From positions 1-11,021 of the forward strand of contig JAUXGF010000039.1 of NCBI GenBank assembly GCA_030622395.1: a DNA stretch of 11,021 nt. Direction: 5' to 3'. The stretch comes from Calditrichaceae bacterium (GTDB lineage Bacteria; Calditrichota; Calditrichia; Calditrichales; Calditrichaceae). The notes beneath the pieces are model-generated. The model saw only the letters and a list, made by a program, of their open reading frames with translations, made no database searches and was not told the DNA's origin. The position numbers and the translations under genes are program-made. Shown piece after piece: positions 5,760 to 11,021 of the stretch (positions within the stretch are counted from its first letter, which is position 1; every line of letters begins with the position of its first letter).

Positions 5760-8015
5760 ATGGCGAGTTCGCGTATTCCCGGTTTTTATAAATATTCCAT
5801 TCAGGAACGTTTAAGGGTTCTTTATCAAAAAAAATATTTAACTGAACAAGATTATAATAAATTAAGAAAAGGCGGCAGCCTGATGCAATCCGAAGATTCG
5901 GATAAAATGGTTGAAAATGTTATCGGTGTTTTTGGCTTGCCGGTAGGACTGGGACTTAATTTCTTAATCAATGGAAAAGATTATGTTGTGCCAATGGCAG
6001 TTGAGGAACCGTCAATTATTGCGGGGGTCAGCTCTGCGGCTAAAATAGTTCGTGAAGCGGGCGGTTTTACAAGTGAATGTAAAGAGTCGATTCTTATCGG
6101 TCAAATACAGATTGTGGGCATAACTAACACTGCAAAAACAAAGCATGCCATATTAGAGAATAAAGAAGAGATTATTAATCTTGCAAACAGCCTGCATCCC
6201 AAAATGGCGGCTCGCGGCGGCGGCGCTAAGGATGTGCAAGTGCGCGTCATACCTTCTTCGTCGCATCATGGAGATATGGTGATTGTTCATCTTTTAGTGG
6301 ATACGAAAAATGCCATGGGCGCAAATTTGGTTAACAGTATGTGCGAGGGCGTAGCTTCATTAATAGAAAAAATCAGCAATGGAAAAGTATTTTTAAGGAT
6401 TCTGTCCAATCTTGCGGACCGCTCATTAGTCCGGGCGCGCTGCATTGTGCCGGTGAAACTATTAGAAGGCAAAGGCTATTCCGGCGAAGATGTGCGGGAT
6501 GGAATTATCCTGGCGTATGAGTTTGCAGCGGCTGATCCCTACCGCGCCGCAACTCATAATAAAGGTATTATGAATGGAATTGACCCGGTAGTGATTGCTA
6601 CAGGCAATGATTGGCGGGCTGTTGAAGCGGCAGCTCATGCTTATGCGGCAAGAGGGAAATCGTATACCTCTTTAACCACCTGGGGCAAAAATGAAAACGG
6701 CGATTTGACAGGCAGTATAAAAATCCCGATGCGCATCGGGACGGTTGGCGGTCCGCTGCAAAGCAATCCCACTGTGCCCATTGCCCATCGAATAATGAAT
6801 ATTGAATCGGCAAAGGAACTGGCGGAAGTTTTAGGCGCTGTAGGACTGGCGCAAAATATGTCTGCTCTGCGGGCTTTAGTGACAGAGGGGATACAGCGCG
6901 GGCACATGAGTTTACACGCCCGCAGCGTAGTAAAAGCCGCCGGAGCTCTCCCTGAAATATTTGAAACAGTAGTCGAAAAATTAATCGAATCGGATGAAAT
7001 AAAAATCTGGAAAGCGCAAGAGATTATTGAAAATATAGACGTTGAAGAAAAGCCGGCGCAAGAGATAGAAATGATGCTCAAACCGACGTCGGATTCGCTG
7101 CCGACCGGACACGGCAAAATTATATTTTTGGGCGAGCATGCCGTTGTATATGGCAGTCACGCTATTGCCGCGCCGATACCGTTAGCTATGCAGGCTAAAG
7201 CTTCAGACAGCAAAAAGGAAGGCGTCCATTTGATTATTCCGCGCTGGGGCGTTGAAGAGCGCATTAAAAAAGGAGCTGATCATAAATATTCTATTTATAA
7301 ATCACTCGATTTGATTTTAGAAAGATTGGATTTACAGGATACGAACATGGAAATTGAAGTTTTTCCCCATGTTCCGCGCGCTATGGGATTAGGCGGGTCC
7401 GCCTCTCTGGCAGTGGCGATTATCCGCGCTTTATCCGATAATTTTAAACTTAATTTAACTGACCGGAAAGTTTCAGACTTAGCCTTTGAATCCGAAAAAA
7501 TTGTTCACGGCACAGCTTCGGGAATTGACAACACTATGGCGACTTACGGTAAATTTTTGCTATTCCAAAAAGGCGATCCTCCGGTGATGGAAGAAATCCA
7601 TATTGAAAATCCGATACGCGTGGTAGTAGCTTTAACCTGGATAGAAAGCTTAACCGCCACAATGGTCGCCAAAGTGCGCAAATCCTGGCAGAATAATAAG
7701 TCTTTATACAATCGTATCTTTAAGGAAATTGATATGCTGGTTATGCAGGCGGAAAAGGCAATCAAAAATTATGATTTGGAAAAGTTAGGCGAACTGATGA
7801 ATATTAATCACGGCTTATTAAACGCCCTGCAGGTATCCGGCAGAGAAATTGAAGAGTTGGTAGATATTGCCAAATCCAATGGAGCTTTAGGAGCTAAATT
7901 AACCGGCGGCGGAGGCGGGGGAGCTGTAATTGCCCTTTGCCCGGAGAATGCCGAGAAAGTAGCCTTGGCGATTAAGAATGCGGGTTATAAAGCTTTTATA
8001 ACCGATATTAAATAA
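5760..8015 (+). CDS. mvaA-mvaK1: Bifunctional class II HMG-CoA reductase / mevalonate kinase fusion
   Basis: One uninterrupted 751-aa polypeptide holds two complete enzymes. Residues 1 to about 420 are a class II (degradative-type) HMG-CoA reductase, reducing HMG-CoA to mevalonate. It has the SRIPGFYK start, ENVIG (52-56), VEEPS with catalytic Glu83, NKGIMNGIDP with Lys268, GNDWRAVEA with Asp284 and GHMSLHARS with His382. These match the Pseudomonas mevalonii catalytic residues within one position. A linker of about 25 residues (423-447), rich in Glu and Pro, follows. Residues 449-751 are mevalonate kinase, making mevalonate 5-phosphate: GKIIFLGEHAVVYG (452-465, Lys453), GLGGSAS ATP loop (543-549), EKIVHGTASGIDN (579-591, Glu579, Asp590) and KLTGGGGGGAV (713-723). 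AAAGGAA (5746-5752) lies 7 nt before the ATG. Oddities are His146 at the NADH-selecting Asp position, Asn184 in the usual DAMGAN motif, and Gly546 for the first Ser of GLGSS. Confidence 0.95.
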   Translation: MASSRIPGFYKYSIQERLRVLYQKKYLTEQDYNKLRKGGSLMQSEDSDKMVENVIGVFGLPVGLGLNFLINGKDYVVPMAVEEPSIIAGVSSAAKIVREAGGFTSECKESILIGQIQIVGITNTAKTKHAILENKEEIINLANSLHPKMAARGGGAKDVQVRVIPSSSHHGDMVIVHLLVDTKNAMGANLVNSMCEGVASLIEKISNGKVFLRILSNLADRSLVRARCIVPVKLLEGKGYSGEDVRDGIILAYEFAAADPYRAATHNKGIMNGIDPVVIATGNDWRAVEAAAHAYAARGKSYTSLTTWGKNENGDLTGSIKIPMRIGTVGGPLQSNPTVPIAHRIMNIESAKELAEVLGAVGLAQNMSALRALVTEGIQRGHMSLHARSVVKAAGALPEIFETVVEKLIESDEIKIWKAQEIIENIDVEEKPAQEIEMMLKPTSDSLPTGHGKIIFLGEHAVVYGSHAIAAPIPLAMQAKASDSKKEGVHLIIPRWGVEERIKKGADHKYSIYKSLDLILERLDLQDTNMEIEVFPHVPRAMGLGGSASLAVAIIRALSDNFKLNLTDRKVSDLAFESEKIVHGTASGIDNTMATYGKFLLFQKGDPPVMEEIHIENPIRVVVALTWIESLTATMVAKVRKSWQNNKSLYNRIFKEIDMLVMQAEKAIKNYDLEKLGELMNINHGLLNALQVSGREIEELVDIAKSNGALGAKLTGGGGGGAVIALCPENAEKVALAIKNAGYKAFITDIK
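6724..6741. repeat. Perfect 18-bp palindrome inside the HMG-CoA reductase coding region
   Basis: TCCCGATGC is followed directly by its reverse complement GCATCGGGA. It encodes part of the conserved IPMRIGTVGG segment (reductase residues 322-331), so the protein is not disrupted. The TCCCGAT/ATCGGGA core is the same as in the palindrome at 94-108. Chance in a constrained coding region is the simplest reading. Confidence 0.5.
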
Positions 8016-8016
8016 A

Positions 8017-8074
8017 CTCTGATATAAGGGGAAACGTCACCATGTATCAGAGACCGCTTCGCTTAACTCTGATA
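8017..8074. repeat. CTCTGATA/TATCAGAG repeats able to form alternative hairpins
   Basis: CTCTGATA occurs at 8017-8024 and 8067-8074, and its exact reverse complement TATCAGAG at 8045-8052. The middle copy can pair with either flank (loop of 20 or 14 nt) but not both. The two outer copies lie in a longer direct repeat, AACTCTGATA followed by a G-rich run (8015-8033 and 8065-8084). It begins at the last base of the HMGR-MK stop codon and lies before the idi promoter candidate. No T-run follows, so termination is not obvious. It may be an attenuator-like switch, an mRNA-stabilising end or simply a repeat. Confidence 0.45.
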
Positions 8075-8129
8075 CGAGGGGGAAGGGGGAAATAACAGAC
8101 AAACACGGTAATGGCATAAAAACTGTCAT

Positions 8130-8157
8130 TTTACATTTAGAGGATTGTTAATATAAA
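8130..8157 (+). promoter_or_regulatory. Candidate sigma-70-type promoter for idi
   Basis: TTTACA (8130-8135) resembles a -35 box and TATAAA (8152-8157) a -10 box, separated by 16 nt. The -10 ends 27 nt before the idi ATG, leaving room for a short leader with AGAGG at 8175-8179. This is pattern matching in A+T-rich DNA. If real, idi can be expressed apart from the upstream mevalonate genes. Confidence 0.35.
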
Positions 8158-8184
8158 ATTCTAAAATAGATTAAAGAGGTTGCA

Positions 8185-8748
8185 ATGACTGATAAGAATA
8201 AGATTGTTTCGTTTGATGATGAAAAGCTTATACTCGTTGATGAACATGATAACGAAACAGGTTATAAAAACAAAGATGAAACCCACAACGGTCAGGGAAT
8301 ACTGCACCGTGCGTTTTCCATTTTTATATTTAATGATAAGAATGAATTACTACTGCAAAAACGTAGCGCCGGGAAACGTCTTTGGCCTATGTACTGGTCA
8401 AATAGCTGCTGCAGCCATCCGCGTAAAGGCGAGTCATATAAGTTTGCAACTGAACGTAGATTGAAAGAAGAACTGGAGCTAAAGGCGGATTTAATATATC
8501 TGTTTAAATTTCAATATCATGCCTCTTTTGAGGATAAAGGTTCGGAGAATGAACTTTGCTCGGTTTACATCGGCAGATCGAATGATAAACCGGTTGTAAA
8601 CGAAACTGAAATCGCAGAGTGGAAATATATCTCAATTGAACAATTAGATAAAGAACTCGAAGAACATCCGGAATGGTATACGCCGTGGTTCAAAATGGAA
8701 TGGAAACGTATGCGCAGCGACTATATGGATAAGATATTGGGGTTGTGA
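8185..8748 (+). CDS. idi: Isopentenyl-diphosphate delta-isomerase, type 1 (Nudix)
   Basis: This cytosolic, metal-dependent Nudix-fold enzyme interconverts isopentenyl diphosphate and dimethylallyl diphosphate. It has 187 aa, near the length of the E. coli enzyme. The LHRAFSIFIFN segment (40-50) carries the metal-ligand His41. NSCCSHPR (73-80) carries catalytic Cys76 and His78. The Nudix-box region GESYKFATERRLKEELEL is at 82-99. ENELC (121-125) supplies Glu121 and the second catalytic residue Glu123. The C terminus has the family's E-W...TPWF pattern (TPWF at 166-169). It is unrelated to the flavin-dependent type 2 isomerase. The ATG at 8185 has AGAGG 5 nt upstream. It follows the HMGR-MK gene by 169 nt, completes the path from HMG-CoA to both C5 units, and is followed by a good terminator candidate. 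Confidence 0.96.
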   Translation: MTDKNKIVSFDDEKLILVDEHDNETGYKNKDETHNGQGILHRAFSIFIFNDKNELLLQKRSAGKRLWPMYWSNSCCSHPRKGESYKFATERRLKEELELKADLIYLFKFQYHASFEDKGSENELCSVYIGRSNDKPVVNETEIAEWKYISIEQLDKELEEHPEWYTPWFKMEWKRMRSDYMDKILGL

Positions 8749-8750
8749 GA

Positions 8751-8811
8751 TTGGAATGTTGGAATACTGGAAGATTGGAAGGATGGAATGGTGGAAGATT
8801 GGAAGATTGGA
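8751..8811. repeat. 8-bp tandem repeat (consensus TTGGAAGA), about 7.6 copies
   Basis: The array starts 3 nt after the idi stop and keeps an exact 8-nt period: TTGGAATG, TTGGAATA, CTGGAAGA, TTGGAAGG, ATGGAATG, GTGGAAGA, TTGGAAGA, TTGGA. Every complete unit contains TGGAA, and variation falls at positions 1, 7 and 8. It is non-coding, since an 8-nt period cannot hold a reading frame. A strand-slippage origin is likely, so copy number may vary between strains. Confidence 0.8.
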
Positions 8812-8835
8812 GTAATGTGCTTTTGTACGTGCTTT

Positions 8836-8865
8836 AAGTTGACGGCTCTGCCGCAGCTTTTTCTT
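8836..8865 (+). terminator. Rho-independent terminator candidate downstream of idi
   Basis: AAGTTG-A-CGGC (8836-8846) pairs with GCCG-CAGCTT (8850-8859) around the triloop TCT. This gives a 10-bp stem with one bulged A (8842) and one G-T wobble. The 3' side runs into TTTTTCTT (8858-8865). It lies about 90 nt after the idi stop on the coding strand and would end the mevalonate/idi transcript before the transporter gene. Confidence 0.6.
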
Positions 8866-8877
8866 ACCCATCCCTAG

Positions 8878-8903
8878 CCCTTCCCTAATCCAATAGGGAA
8901 GGG
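8878..8903. repeat. Perfect 9-bp stem-loop, CCCTTCCCT/AGGGAAGGG
   Basis: CCCTTCCCT (8878-8886) and AGGGAAGGG (8895-8903) are exact reverse complements with an 8-nt loop AATCCAAT. No T-run follows. It is part of a cluster of G/C-run palindromes between idi and the peptide transporter gene, and by structure resembles extragenic palindromic repeats. Confidence 0.6.
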
Positions 8904-8924
8904 GACAGATGTAGAATGGAAACA

Positions 8925-8997
8925 CACCCCTAACCATCTCAAGAGGGGAATTCCAAGTCCCCCTCTATTTCTTAAAGAGAGGGGGACTTAGGGGGTG
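8925..8997. repeat. Nested inverted repeat with G/C runs (CACCCCTAA ... TTAGGGGGTG)
   Basis: The inner stem is AAGTCCCCCTCT (8955-8966) with AGAGGGGGACTT (8978-8989), a perfect 12 bp with an 11-nt loop. Outside it, CACCCCTAA (8925-8933) pairs with TTAGGGGGTG (8988-8997) with one extra G and a shared TT. A 21-nt insertion (8934-8954) interrupts the left arm only. The whole reads as a palindromic element with one arm altered. No coding capacity and no T-run. Confidence 0.6.
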
Positions 8998-9050
8998 AGT
9001 TGAAAAACTTCCATATAAACTCACATGGGCTTCCGCCCTCAACAAACAAT

Positions 9051-9130
9051 GAAAGTAGCCACTAAGGCTCTAAGTATTTAAAAATTAATTGTTTCTTCGT
9101 GTCTTAGTGTCTTCGTGGCATTCTACTTTC
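9051..9130. repeat. Imperfect inverted repeat immediately upstream of the POT transporter gene
   Basis: The left arm GAAAGTAGCCACTAAGGCTC (from 9051) matches the reverse complement of the right arm, which reads GAAAGTAGAATGCCACGAAG from 9130 inward, with a small gap. The right arm contains CTTCGTGTCTTAGTGTCTTCG, the motif family also seen at 1412-1572. It ends 35 nt before the transporter ATG and overlaps an in-frame GTG (9115), which argues against that upstream start. Confidence 0.55.
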
Positions 9131-9165
9131 ATATAAAACAATATAAAGCTAAAAAGGAATATTAT

Positions 9166-10707
9166 ATGACCAAACAAAAAATTAGATTAACCGACTTTCC
9201 GCGTACATTCTGGGTTGCCAATACGATGGAAATTTTTGAGCGTATGGCCTGGTACGGCTTTTTTGCCGTGTCGTCATTATATATTACAGGTTCCATTGAA
9301 GAAGGCGGTCTGGGTTTTTCCGATGAAGACCGCGGCGTAGTGCAGGGCGTTGTTACTTTCTTTTTATATCTTTTCCCGGTTGTCACCGGCGCTTTAGCCG
9401 ACCGTTACGGATTTCAAAAAATGCTCTTTGCAGCTTTTGTTGTTTTAGTGCCGTCTTATTATTTATTGGGACAGTTCGATACGCTGCCGACTTTTTTTCT
9501 GGCCTATATGATGGTTGCATTGGGAGCGGCAATGTTCAAACCGGTTATAATCGGCACTGTAACAAAAACTACAAATGAAAAAACGTCCTCAATGGGTTTC
9601 GGTATATTTTATATGATGGTTAATATCGGCGGTTTTATAGGGCCGATTGTAGCGGGCATTGTGCGCGGCTGGGCATGGAAATGGGTCTTCGTCGCTTCTT
9701 CCGGATGGATTGCCCTTAACTTTATCTTTGTAACTATTTTTTATAAAGAACCAACCTCTGAAAGCAAATCCGCCAATCCGCGCAGCTTAAAAAAAGTTAT
9801 GACCGATATGGTGGAAGTATTAGGCAATGGACGGTTTTTCCTGTTTATATTTGCGCTGCTTTCAATATTAGTGATGGGCTCCAAATATACGGCAAACGGC
9901 TACATTAGCTGGACTCAAATTATTCTGATATCGCTCGGTTGGTTTTTAATAAATTTAATTTATGATCAAATTCTCAAGAGAGGCGGTGATAAGCCGGATG
10001 CGGCGTGGTGGTTATGCCCGATGAAATTAGGCGATTGGAAGTTCGGATTATTTTTATTGCTCATGTCCGGATTCTGGACGTCCTTTAATCAAATATTCTA
10101 TACGCTGCCGCTGTATATCAGGGATTTCGTCGATACTACAGATTTGATGAACGCCTCCACCGGTTTATTAACGACAATCGGTTTAGGGTCTCTAATAAAT
10201 GGATTTAAAGGATCCATGGCTGTCGCCGGGCAGATCAATCCCGAATACATTATTAATTTCAACGCCGGGGCGATTATCTTTTTCCAGGTTTTGGTTTCGT
10301 TTTTAGTAACCAGGCTAAAACCCTTTACCACTATATTTTGGGGCGTTGTTATAACTGTCGTTAGTTTTTCTATCATTATTTTCGGAACGACCGGCTGGAT
10401 TGTAGTCGGCGGCATTATAGTCTTTTCATTTGGCGAGATGATGGCTAGCCCAAAGTCGAAAGAATATACAGGCAGGATTGCGCCGCCTAACAAAGTGGCG
10501 TTATACATGGGCTATTTTTACTGGTGTGTGGCGTTAGGAAATTTGTTCGGTGGGATTTTATCCGGTCAACTATACGCCGCTTTTGCCCGCGATATGCAGC
10601 GACCTGATATTATGTGGCTTATCTTTGCTTTGTTGGGGCTGGTAACCGCCATTGCAATTTTTTTCTATGACCGGTTGGTTATAAAAAAAATCAAGATTAA
10701 AGAATAA
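9166..10707 (+). CDS. POT/PTR-family proton-coupled oligopeptide transporter
   Basis: This is a major-facilitator inner-membrane protein, 513 aa, that most likely imports di- and tripeptides with protons. The family's ExxER proton-coupling motif is present as EIFER (residues 22-26) in TM1. GALADRYG (75-82) is the loop 2-3 MFS motif. GAAMFKPVIIGTV (120-132) and FYMMVNIGGFIGP (148-160) correspond to the PTR2 signature regions. The hydrophobic pattern continues to the C terminus and suits 12-14 helices. In the C-terminal half, NPEYIINFN and the segment MMASPKSKEYTGRIAPP also resemble POT members. I chose ATG 9166 because AAGGAA (9154-9159) lies 6 nt upstream. A GTG at 9115 would add 17 residues from a repeat. 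It lies beyond the terminator candidate, so it is probably its own transcription unit. Substrate range cannot be read from sequence. Confidence 0.9.
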   Translation: MTKQKIRLTDFPRTFWVANTMEIFERMAWYGFFAVSSLYITGSIEEGGLGFSDEDRGVVQGVVTFFLYLFPVVTGALADRYGFQKMLFAAFVVLVPSYYLLGQFDTLPTFFLAYMMVALGAAMFKPVIIGTVTKTTNEKTSSMGFGIFYMMVNIGGFIGPIVAGIVRGWAWKWVFVASSGWIALNFIFVTIFYKEPTSESKSANPRSLKKVMTDMVEVLGNGRFFLFIFALLSILVMGSKYTANGYISWTQIILISLGWFLINLIYDQILKRGGDKPDAAWWLCPMKLGDWKFGLFLLLMSGFWTSFNQIFYTLPLYIRDFVDTTDLMNASTGLLTTIGLGSLINGFKGSMAVAGQINPEYIINFNAGAIIFFQVLVSFLVTRLKPFTTIFWGVVITVVSFSIIIFGTTGWIVVGGIIVFSFGEMMASPKSKEYTGRIAPPNKVALYMGYFYWCVALGNLFGGILSGQLYAAFARDMQRPDIMWLIFALLGLVTAIAIFFYDRLVIKKIKIKE

Positions 10708-10803
10708 ATTTTTTCAGGGGAAAGGCGAAGGATAAATGGCAGAGCAATAAATGAGTATATCAACATCACGATTTAAAATATCATAACAAAAGCGAAACGA
10801 TTT

Positions 10804-11021
10804 ATGGAAAATCAGGCAAAGACAATCCTTAAAGAAATATTCGGATATGATGAATTTCGACCGCTGCAGGAAAAGATAATCGAAAATATCCTTAAGAAAA
10901 ATGATTCTCTAATTATTATGCCTACCGGCGGCGGGAAATCTATTTGTTATCAAATTCCGGCGCTTATTTTTAAAGGATTAACAATCGTTATTTCGCCGTT
11001 GATCTCTTTAATGAAAGACCA
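10804..11021 (+). CDS. recQ: ATP-dependent DNA helicase RecQ (N-terminal part, cut by window end)
   Basis: Only the first 72 codons are visible, open to the window edge. RecQ is a superfamily 2 3'-5' DNA helicase acting in recombination and replication-fork repair. The RecQ motif 0, [10 protein letters not shown], is at residues 13-22. The Walker A/motif [17 protein letters not shown] is at 39-54, and motif Ia [11 protein letters not shown] at 62-72 follows directly. This order and wording are characteristic of RecQ. The ATG at 10804 gives the expected short N terminus before motif 0, although only a weak purine-rich site (AGCGAAACG) precedes it. It follows the transporter gene by 96 nt, a stretch with two mini reading frames (ATG 10736, 4 codons; ATG 10751, 11 codons) and no recognised gene. 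Confidence 0.93.
   Translation, partial: MENQAKTILKEIFGYDEFRPLQEKIIENILKKNDSLIIMPTGGGKSICYQIPALIFKGLTIVISPLISLMKD

Noticed and set aside
6641..7117. 158-codon open frame on the minus strand inside the HMGR-MK gene
   Set aside because: It lies antisense to strongly conserved reductase sequence, has no recognisable domain and is explained by codon bias on the real strand.
8204..8464. Second plus-strand open frame within idi
   Set aside because: It is an out-of-frame shadow of the conserved isomerase frame and lacks its own ribosome binding site.
8751..8811. CRISPR-like array
   Set aside because: Units are 8 nt with no spacers, so this is a simple tandem repeat, and no cas genes are present.
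8644..8937. 97-codon minus-strand open frame across the end of idi and the tandem repeat
   Set aside because: Its middle is a translation of the 8-bp tandem array and its ends cover idi and a palindrome; no coding evidence.
9115..9165. GTG start giving the peptide transporter 17 extra residues
   Set aside because: The GTG lies in an inverted repeat; ATG 9166 has AAGGAA at proper spacing and gives the usual N terminus just before EIFER.
10098..10508. 136-codon minus-strand open frame inside the peptide transporter gene
   Set aside because: It is antisense to a clear POT-family gene and shows no protein-like motif of its own.
10708..10803. Leader peptides before recQ (ATG 10736, 4 codons; ATG 10751, 11 codons)
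   Set aside because: Although GAAGG precedes the first, such short frames are expected by chance and show no attenuator structure.

Overview
This window looks like bacterial chromosome from an uncultured or little-studied lineage. Five complete genes and the start of a sixth make up the part after about 3.4 kb, and two complete permease genes come before it. All genes lie on the plus strand. Shine-Dalgarno sites such as AAAGGA, AGAAGG, AGGGGA and AGAGG precede most starts. The intergenic DNA is A+T-rich and full of degenerate palindromic repeats. From memory, that repeat style, a bacterial mevalonate pathway and MacB-type permeases together suggest a Gram-negative, FCB-group-like bacterium (for example Calditrichota, KSB1, Marinimicrobia or Ignavibacteria). 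This placement is a guess from general resemblance, not a phylogenetic result.

Layout. Positions 1-166 hold a non-coding leader with a repeat and a palindrome. Two tandem MacB/FtsX-type ABC permease genes follow (167-1402 and 1631-2878); no ATPase partner is visible. Positions 2879-3416 carry no intact gene, but the minus strand keeps the C-terminal end of a tyrosine recombinase. Then come mvaD (3417-4403), phosphomevalonate kinase (4400-5470, TTG start, 4-nt overlap with mvaD), a fused HMG-CoA reductase/mevalonate kinase gene (5760-8015) and a type 1 IPP isomerase gene (8185-8748). A terminator-like hairpin and a dense repeat cluster separate these from a POT/PTR proton-coupled peptide transporter gene (9166-10707). 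The window ends inside recQ (starting at 10804).

Function. The four isoprenoid genes encode all activities from HMG-CoA to IPP and DMAPP: reduction to mevalonate and first phosphorylation (one fused polypeptide), second phosphorylation, ATP-dependent decarboxylation, and isomerisation. The acetoacetyl-CoA thiolase and HMG-CoA synthase steps are not in the window. The permeases, the peptide transporter and RecQ have no evident functional link to this pathway.

Most distinctive points. The strongest is the HMG-CoA reductase-mevalonate kinase fusion, which joins two consecutive pathway steps. Next are a possible coenzyme-site change in the reductase domain, the integrase relic, and several families of inverted and tandem repeats that fill almost every intergenic gap. 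I found no tRNA, rRNA, CRISPR array or complete mobile element.
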